Assembly (NCBI RefSeq): GCF_964026435.1
Contig: NZ_OZ032147.1
Coordinates: forward strand, 434,001 to 498,000
DNA length: 64,000 bases
From: Rickettsia endosymbiont of Gonocerus acuteangulatus
GTDB taxonomy: Bacteria; Pseudomonadota; Alphaproteobacteria; Rickettsiales; Rickettsiaceae
Direction of reading: 5' to 3'
The stretch's first letter is position 1. Every line of letters begins with the position of its first letter. The notes beneath the pieces were generated by a model that searched no databases, had not been told where the DNA came from, and saw only the letters and a list, made by a program, of their open reading frames with translations. The position numbers were made by a program, and so were the translations under genes. Positions 58,790-64,000 of this stretch are shown here, one piece after another.

Positions 58790-59794
58790 CTACACCATTC
58801 CTTGAGCGTTTTTATTCTTTTTGTAATATACTCCCGATACATATCTTTTACCGCCGCTGCCACGTTTTAATTGTACTACAATATCTACAACTGTTAAAAT
58901 ATATTTTTTTACTTCTTCAGGCGGCATACCAAGATCAGCTTGCATAACCATCAATTTTAGTTGTTCAATTGCCATAGCAGGACTATCAGCATGAAGTGTA
59001 GATATAGAACCTGGGTGACCAGTATTAATAGCTCGCAAGAAACTAAAAGCTTCTTTACCTCGAAGCTCACCAACTATAATTCTATCAGGTCTTAAACGCA
59101 AACACGCTTCTATTAGATCTTGAGTAGTAACGTTTGCTCGTCCTTGTCCGCCTTTAGAAGCAAGCAAATGAACTCTATTAGGGTGACTAGATAATACAAC
59201 CTCACGAGCATCTTCTACTGTAATTAATCTTTCCAATTGAGGTATTTCAGTAAGTGCTGCATTAGTGAAAGTAGTTTTACCTGTTGAAGTACCGCCGCTA
59301 ATTATAATATTTTTCTTTGAAATAACTGCATGTTTGATAAATTCTTTTATCTTTTTTTCAGCTAAATATCCGTTTAAAATTATTTCATCTTGATCTACTA
59401 AACTTTCTGTTGCAGTTTCATCAAAAGCTCCCATTTTAGCATATTCATCTAGAGTTAGATTCATACCGCTTGGCTTTCTTATAGAATAAATGATTTGCCC
59501 TATTTCACAAGCAGGTGGAAATACTATTTGAATACGATAACCATTTGGAAGTGTTGCTGAAAGTAAAGGTTTTTCCTCTGAAATCATTTGTTCAGTAGAT
59601 TGAGCAACTAAACGTCCAAGCGAAAGAAGATGTTCTACGTCAAGCTCTGGTAATTGTTTAGAATATATATCACCTTTCTTCTCAACCCATGCTTCTCCAG
59701 GTTTATTAACCATAATCTCATTAATACCATCTTCAGCAAATAATTCTTTAAACGGTAATAAAAAGGTCTCTAAGGCAGCAAATGCATCACTCAT
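58790..59794 (-). CDS. virB11: Type IV secretion ATPase VirB11
   Basis: 334-residue hexameric traffic ATPase. The Walker A is SGGTSTGKTTFTNAAL; the Asp box region is VGELRGKEAFSFLRAINTGHPGS with the His box ISTLHADS. The ATG overlaps the virB10 stop by four bases (ATGA). Confidence 0.97.
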   Translation of the reverse strand: MSDAFAALETFLLPFKELFAEDGINEIMVNKPGEAWVEKKGDIYSKQLPELDVEHLLSLGRLVAQSTEQMISEEKPLLSATLPNGYRIQIVFPPACEIGQIIYSIRKPSGMNLTLDEYAKMGAFDETATESLVDQDEIILNGYLAEKKIKEFIKHAVISKKNIIISGGTSTGKTTFTNAALTEIPQLERLITVEDAREVVLSSHPNRVHLLASKGGQGRANVTTQDLIEACLRLRPDRIIVGELRGKEAFSFLRAINTGHPGSISTLHADSPAMAIEQLKLMVMQADLGMPPEEVKKYILTVVDIVVQLKRGSGGKRYVSGVYYKKNKNAQGMV

Positions 59795-61233
59795 TTTACT
59801 ACCTTTGATTTTGTTAATACGGTAGCAGGGAATTTATAATCCTTATTAACGTATATCTTAATCGGAGTACCTTGATTAATCGTTGTAGTAGGTTTAAATT
59901 GCTGCTGAGTTATCATATTTTGTACAGTATTAGTAATATCCGTAAAAGCTTGTGTAGAAGCTTGTTGTGCCTGAGTTGGATTTGATGCTATAGAAGTACT
60001 AGTAAGTAAGCTTGAAGCAGCGGTATTAACCGCTTGTACTAATGTAGCTAGTCTTTGTTCAGGTGTATTTGCCGAAGAAGCATCTTGGGCAGTTGTACAC
60101 GCTTGTGTCATTGTAGTATAGGCAGTAGATGTTTTATCAGTAATAGCAGCTAAAACATTTGTACAAATTGTAACTATTCTTGTATTTGGATCCAAACTAG
60201 TATTTTGGGAAATTGTTTGAGCAGTATTTAATAACTGAGTAGCAATAGCACTATTAGTAGCAGCAGCTTGTGAGTTTATAGGCGGAGGTACTAATTTATC
60301 GAGAACTTTAGCAATTCCTATATTGAAAGCAGATTGTAATACTGAATTAGCAAACTGTTCCTTATATTTATTATCTACTCTTCCTTGCACTCCTGGTCTT
60401 CCTAAATTATCGACTGCAGGCGAATCAAATGCTATAGTATAACCATTAGTTAAGTCTATTCTATCCCATATTACAGAAACTCTACCATAGCTATCTGCTG
60501 AAGTTGAAGTTGCATATTTACCAAATACTTTTGATCCTTTTGGTATTAATATTATCTTATCTTTCTCAGAATATACATCTCTGCTAATAATGGCTCTTAT
60601 TTCACCACCAAGATCGCTATTTATGGCTGTTTCAAGTACTGCCTCAATTAATTTACCACGCCCTAAGATTAAAGACATGTCACCACGATCTTTAAATACT
60701 GCATCTGCAGCAACTTGCTCTGCTGTTTTCTTAGGTTCTACACCGCTAACTAATACAATAGATGATTTCCTTTTTGCTTGTTTACGTTTCTTTTCTTCGT
60801 CACTTTCAACTAAAGGTCCGTTTGTTGAAGGTAATGAAATAGGAGGAGCTGGAAGTGTTTTTGACTTATCAGTTTCTACTGGTATAGTTGGAGGTAAAAC
60901 GGGAGGTACTTCCACTACTGGAGGGGTAGGTGGAGGCGGCGGAGCAATTGGTGTTTTAAGCTTTGGTGGATCCGGTAATTTAGGTATTTCAGGTACGTTA
61001 TCTGAATTATCTTCAACAGGTTTAACAATATTGCTAGGTATATTAGTATTTTGAATTTCTTCTTTTTTAGGAGCAAAGAAAAGGGAATAAAAAATATATA
61101 TAAGAATACCGCAAATTACAACTACGATAGCAATACTTTTATTAAAACTCACTGAAACTTTTGATAATTCTTTTTGAACTTCAGGTGTATCCGCTCCTGA
61201 TAAAGAACTGTTATTGTTTTGCTCTTCGGCCAT
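59791..61233 (-). CDS. virB10: Type IV secretion core protein VirB10
   Basis: 480 residues: a cytoplasmic N-terminus, one membrane helix (about residues 33-53, IAIVVVICGILIYIFYSLFF), a Pro-rich periplasmic linker (APPPPPTPPVVEVPPVLPPT) and the C-terminal TrbI/VirB10 beta domain with RGDMSLILGRGKLIEAVLETA and the usual antenna region, ending with a Thr/Ser/Gln-rich insertion before KIYVNKDYKFP. Spans the envelope. Confidence 0.95.
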   Translation of the reverse strand: MAEEQNNNSSLSGADTPEVQKELSKVSVSFNKSIAIVVVICGILIYIFYSLFFAPKKEEIQNTNIPSNIVKPVEDNSDNVPEIPKLPDPPKLKTPIAPPPPPTPPVVEVPPVLPPTIPVETDKSKTLPAPPISLPSTNGPLVESDEEKKRKQAKRKSSIVLVSGVEPKKTAEQVAADAVFKDRGDMSLILGRGKLIEAVLETAINSDLGGEIRAIISRDVYSEKDKIILIPKGSKVFGKYATSTSADSYGRVSVIWDRIDLTNGYTIAFDSPAVDNLGRPGVQGRVDNKYKEQFANSVLQSAFNIGIAKVLDKLVPPPINSQAAATNSAIATQLLNTAQTISQNTSLDPNTRIVTICTNVLAAITDKTSTAYTTMTQACTTAQDASSANTPEQRLATLVQAVNTAASSLLTSTSIASNPTQAQQASTQAFTDITNTVQNMITQQQFKPTTTINQGTPIKIYVNKDYKFPATVLTKSKVVK

Positions 61234-61291
61234 ATTTAAATTATATATTAGTTAAAGCATTATTGTTTATTGTTACGTTATTCCCACTCCC

Positions 61292-61413
61292 AATGTCATT
61301 CCCGCGTAGGCGGGAATCCAGCATAAAGCAAGATAAATCAAGTTTCTTATTTTAAGATTTTAGTATACTTGTATTTTTTATTACTGGATTCCCGCCTACG
61401 CGGGAATGACATT
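61292..61413. repeat. RPE between virB9 and virB10
   Basis: Very regular palindrome, ATGTCATTCCCGCGTAGGCGGG ... CCCGCCTACGCGGGAATGACAT, with the AAAGCAAGATAAATCAAG middle. It lies just past the stop of the short virB9. Confidence 0.9.
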
Positions 61414-61434
61414 ATAACAAGCCACGGAATGACA

Positions 61435-61920
61435 CTAGTATCTTGCCATGTAATTATTGCTTGTTCTGTTCTTAGAATAGTCAAATTTAATTACATATAC
61501 TAACTCTTTCTCATGTCCTTCCATTAACTCAACAGAAGAAATATCAAATTCATATGTTCTTTTGTTGGTTATGATAGTCATGTTGGTACGAATATATTTT
61601 TCAAGAGGTTTTATAAATAAACGATTACCAATAGGAGTTAGTTTCCATGCATAGGCATCTCCAAGAATAATATTTTGAACTTCTTCATTCTTAGCAAATT
61701 CTATATGTGCTTGAAAACCGAAATGCAGTGTTAATAAATAAACTTCATTAGGATTATATATATATGTTTGTATCCTATTATCCCTAGTTATAGATAAATC
61801 ATCCAAATAATTATTGCTGATATTACTACATGGATCATTTTCTAAAAGTGGACAGTCAGCATTAGCTATTAAGCCACTTAGGTATATAAAAATTAAAAAA
61901 CAAAATCTAACTATTATCAT
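61435..61920 (-). CDS. virB9: VirB9 family protein lacking the C-terminal domain
   Basis: 161 residues with a signal peptide (MIIVRFCFLIFIYLSGLIANA). The N-terminal VirB9 beta-sandwich is complete (YIYNPNEVYLLTLHFGFQAHIEF, WKLTPIGNRLFIKPLEK, TYEFDISSVELMEGHEKELVYVIKFDY), but the stop comes where the C-terminal VirB7/VirB10-binding domain would start. The family's usual length is about 250-290 residues. Its start overlaps virB8 by 14 bases. A second, apparently canonical virB9 begins at 63924. Confidence 0.9.
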   Translation of the reverse strand: MIIVRFCFLIFIYLSGLIANADCPLLENDPCSNISNNYLDDLSITRDNRIQTYIYNPNEVYLLTLHFGFQAHIEFAKNEEVQNIILGDAYAWKLTPIGNRLFIKPLEKYIRTNMTIITNKRTYEFDISSVELMEGHEKELVYVIKFDYSKNRTSNNYMARY

Positions 61921-62626
61921 CGTCTACCCTATATCCGTTAACTTGAAATCCTACAGGATTTATATCAAGCTCTGAATCTGTTAATTGCATTGGTACGTAA
62001 GCATAACTTACTACTGCTATTTTATTATAAACTGTTTGATTTCCTGTTGTTTCATTTACGGAAAATCTAACTATATACTTGTCTGAGGCAATTTTTGACC
62101 ATGACTTTACTACTAAATAAGTTGTATTATTTTCCTGATACTTTAAACTTGGATCGTTGTTCTTATCTCTTATATACCCAAGATAACCATAAAAAACATT
62201 ACTCGTTGAAAGTAATCTTATAGTAGTGCGTGCCAAAGTAGTGAAATCAACAAAATTATATGTTTCTCTTGCATTTATGTATTTTTTTATAAAATATCTT
62301 GTAAGAGACTCATCTGCAGTAAGCACTGGTGATGAAATAGGCTCTACTACTGATGCACGACCGGTAGTGTCATCAAATTGAATGACAAAAGGATCAAACT
62401 GTTTAGATTTTACTACAAAAGCTATTACTAAAGTAGATATTACCATAAAAATTGATAATATTATCAGTAATATTATTAACAAGTTACGTTGAACAATCAG
62501 CTTATCAGCACGTTCTTCATACCAATTTTGAGTTATCTTTAGCGGATTTGCTTGGCTTTGCTCGCTCTTTGCATCATTTTGTGCTTTATCACTTGATTTA
62601 AAGAAGCCGAATATATTATCTAACAT
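61907..62626 (-). CDS. virB8: Type IV secretion protein VirB8
   Basis: 239 residues: cytoplasmic N-terminus, one membrane segment (about 47-70, LLIILLIILSIFMVISTLVIAF), then the NTF2-like periplasmic domain with RYFIKKYINARETYNF and the conserved YNKIAVVSYAYVPMQLTDSELDINPVGFQV end. It scaffolds T4SS assembly. Paired with virB9, with an ATGA-like overlap. Confidence 0.94.
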   Translation of the reverse strand: MLDNIFGFFKSSDKAQNDAKSEQSQANPLKITQNWYEERADKLIVQRNLLIILLIILSIFMVISTLVIAFVVKSKQFDPFVIQFDDTTGRASVVEPISSPVLTADESLTRYFIKKYINARETYNFVDFTTLARTTIRLLSTSNVFYGYLGYIRDKNNDPSLKYQENNTTYLVVKSWSKIASDKYIVRFSVNETTGNQTVYNKIAVVSYAYVPMQLTDSELDINPVGFQVNGYRVDDDNS

Positions 62627-62679
62627 ACTTCTATTGTTATATTAAACGGTTACTAGCGAAATAAGTGTCATTGATATAT

Positions 62680-62862
62680 TTATGCTATATCTATTATAGA
62701 ATTAACCGGTCTTCTTACACAAGGATTCATATTTAACTCTGCTTCATCATTAATTTCAGCTGCAACACACGGGCTTTTAATTTCGTAAGGTGCTGAGGGT
62801 GTACATGATAATAATTGTGAAAGCATAATTAATAATACCCCAAACTTGAATAATTTTAACAT
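62680..62862 (-). CDS. virB7: Small lipoprotein, VirB7-like
   Basis: 60 residues with a lipoprotein signal and lipobox LLSC (Cys20), then CTPSAPYEIKSPC. Two further Cys residues could form disulfides with VirB9, as in VirB7 proteins. It lies just upstream of virB8 in the same orientation, where virB7 normally sits. Assignment is by size, lipobox and position. Confidence 0.7.
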   Translation of the reverse strand: MLKLFKFGVLLIMLSQLLSCTPSAPYEIKSPCVAAEINDEAELNMNPCVRRPVNSIIDIA

Positions 62863-63223
62863 CTTAAATATATAATAGTGGTTTATTTTATTACTTGTTT
62901 AAATTAACTTAGTATATAATTGTTCACAAGCATTTTTTACAAAAATTTATTTTAAGTGTAAAAAAATATTAAAAAGATTGTAAACAGTGTTATATAACAA
63001 TAATATTGATACAATATTATTACCATCAATAATTATTATTGTATAATTTAAATTTATAAATTATTTATTTTAATTTTAAAATTAAGTAGTATTTTGGTAT
63101 TGTAGCAACAATATAAAGTTATTTTATAACTTAAATAATCTTAAATTAACAAATGATAATTATATTAAAATAATTATGCTAAGGTTATGGGAATAAAAAA
63201 TACTCATCAATTACTAGATAATT
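62863..63223. promoter_or_regulatory. Divergent promoter region between the two vir transcription units
   Basis: 361 bp, extremely AT-rich, separating a minus-strand gene (virB7-like) from a plus-strand virB8-like gene. It must contain both promoters. Many TATAAT-like boxes make exact choice unsafe; no gene or RPE is seen. Confidence 0.5.
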
Positions 63224-63922
63224 ATGGATCCAGTACTTAGTGCCGTACAAGAATATGTTAAATCCGGCAAATATTTTAGTGATGCAAGAAAATGGTACAG
63301 CTTTAAATATGTAGTGCCGTTAAGTAGTAGGTCTCTTTTACTTTTAGCATGTGTAACATTTACGTTATTGCTTACTATAATTTGTATAAATATTGATTTA
63401 TTATTACCTATAAAAGAAAAAATAAGTTACTTGATAAAATCTAGTACCGAAAAACAAGCTACTATTACTAACACTAAAGAATCTGCATTACGCGATCCTT
63501 ATGCTTCTGTTGCTAATATTATGCTCAAAAATTATGTGCTACAGCGAGAAGAATATAATTGTGATTTATTAAAACAACAATTTATCTTTATTAAAAATAG
63601 TTCTACAAGTATTGTTTATATGCAATTTGCTAATTTTATGAATATTGATAACCCACTATCACCGGTTATGCGATATCAAAAATTATATAGGCGTTCAATT
63701 AGTATAACATCAATTCAAAATATAAATAATAACGAAGTAATTGTTACTTTTGAGTCATTAGCTAAAAATAGTGCAGGGGAAGTTTTAGAAAATATGTTAT
63801 GGGAAGCAAAAATAGGTTATATAATGGATTCTATTGTTGCAAATCTTCCGCCTAATGCTCCATTTAACTTTACTGTTACCAGTTATAAGCTAAAATTATT
63901 AAAAGATAAAAACCAGAAATAA
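63224..63922 (+). CDS. Second VirB8-like protein
   Basis: 232 residues with a membrane segment at about 36-58 (SRSLLLLACVTFTLLLTIICINIDLLL), then a periplasmic domain of VirB8 size. The match to VirB8 is weaker than that at 61907, but the topology (short cytoplasmic tail, one helix, NTF2-like domain with LKNYVLQREEYN), location and the virB9 gene starting one base after the stop support it. Rickettsial vir systems are known to have duplicated virB8 and virB9 genes. Confidence 0.83.
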   Translation: MDPVLSAVQEYVKSGKYFSDARKWYSFKYVVPLSSRSLLLLACVTFTLLLTIICINIDLLLPIKEKISYLIKSSTEKQATITNTKESALRDPYASVANIMLKNYVLQREEYNCDLLKQQFIFIKNSSTSIVYMQFANFMNIDNPLSPVMRYQKLYRRSISITSIQNINNNEVIVTFESLAKNSAGEVLENMLWEAKIGYIMDSIVANLPPNAPFNFTVTSYKLKLLKDKNQK

Positions 63923-63923
63923 T

Positions 63924-64000
63924 ATGAAGCGATTAATAATATTTTTTACAATAATATTTTTTACATTAAATATATTTGCTATTAGAGAGTCAAGACCTTT
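63924..64000 (+). CDS. virB9: VirB9, 5' end only (window edge)
   Basis: MKRLIIFFTIIFFTLNIFAI signal peptide followed by RESRP, the characteristic mature start of VirB9 proteins. One base separates it from the virB8-like stop, so they are translationally close-coupled. It continues beyond the window. Confidence 0.8.
   Translation, partial: MKRLIIFFTIIFFTLNIFAIRESRP

Overview
The window is AT-rich chromosomal DNA from a Rickettsia (Alphaproteobacteria, obligate intracellular). The evidence is the gene content and order (rplY-pth-ychF; rne; pdhA/pdhB; a virB/virD4 type IV secretion cluster with duplicated virB8/virB9-like genes), a broken Sca-type surface-antigen gene, and many Rickettsia palindromic elements (RPEs, with ends such as TGTCATTCCCGC...GCGGGAATGACA). 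The species cannot be fixed from sequence alone. The insertion-sequence (IS) load is heavy, pointing to an IS-expanded lineage rather than a streamlined one.

Layout: 1-4.0 kb holds queE (partial), rplY, pth, a GNAT acetyltransferase and ychF. 4.0-10.6 kb is a nested IS pile-up: IS200, an IS256 fragment, IS630, IS30, and an IS4/IS701-like element that carries a complete IS21. 10.6-14.0 kb is a decayed Sca gene cut by that pile-up. 14.6-17.4 kb has tRNA-Pro, infA, maf, an IS110 relic, an XRE regulator and gmk. 17.5-18.6 kb is a complete IS4/IS701-like element inside an RPE. 18.8-21.3 kb has pal, fabH, rpmF and a bamE-like gene. 21.8-23.5 kb is one IS630 type inside another. 23.6-26.3 kb is secA. 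26.4-28.1 kb has IS debris, a broken gene resembling a caspase-fold peptidase and another broken hypothetical gene. 28.1-30.5 kb has two MFS transporters, the first with an RPE translated in frame. 31-40.4 kb has rne, a broken hydrolase, ctaA, a pseudouridine synthase, a beta-lactamase-like gene split by IS200, xthA, pdhA and pdhB. 40.8-49.5 kb is the densest mosaic, holding pieces of a virB4 gene and an IS21 between IS4/IS701-like copies. 49.5-56.8 kb has a GT61 relic, zapE, an HD-only SpoT-like gene, an MFS relic, IS30, a vapBC locus with truncated toxin, and gppA. 56.9-64 kb is the vir locus: virD4, virB11, virB10, a short virB9, virB8 and a virB7-like gene on the minus strand, facing a second virB8-like gene and the start of a second virB9 on the plus strand.

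Mobile DNA types: (1) IS200/IS605, 525 bp, four copies with identical TnpA, always just 3' of TTAAAT; (2) an IS4/IS701-like element, about 1.1 kb, with CAAAACTTACGCTATG termini and 4-bp target duplications; (3) a 125-bp miniature element with the same termini, three copies; (4) two related IS630 types with a frameshift at an A-rich run; (5) IS30, all copies broken; (6) IS21, one complete and one truncated; (7) IS256 and IS110 relics. Several IS boundaries can be read to the base because the interrupted host sequence is recoverable from the two flanks.

The housekeeping genes look intact. Accessory and surface genes (Sca, GT61, beta-lactamase-like, virB4, vapC, an MFS transporter) are broken by IS insertion or frameshift. 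I found no clearly novel multi-gene system. The most interesting observations are the miniature elements apparently mobilised by the IS4/IS701-like transposase, a 5.2-kb IS-bounded segment flanked by a matching 4-bp duplication, the IS-rewritten C-terminus of YchF, the A-tract frameshift in IS630, and the His/Cys-motif gene relic.
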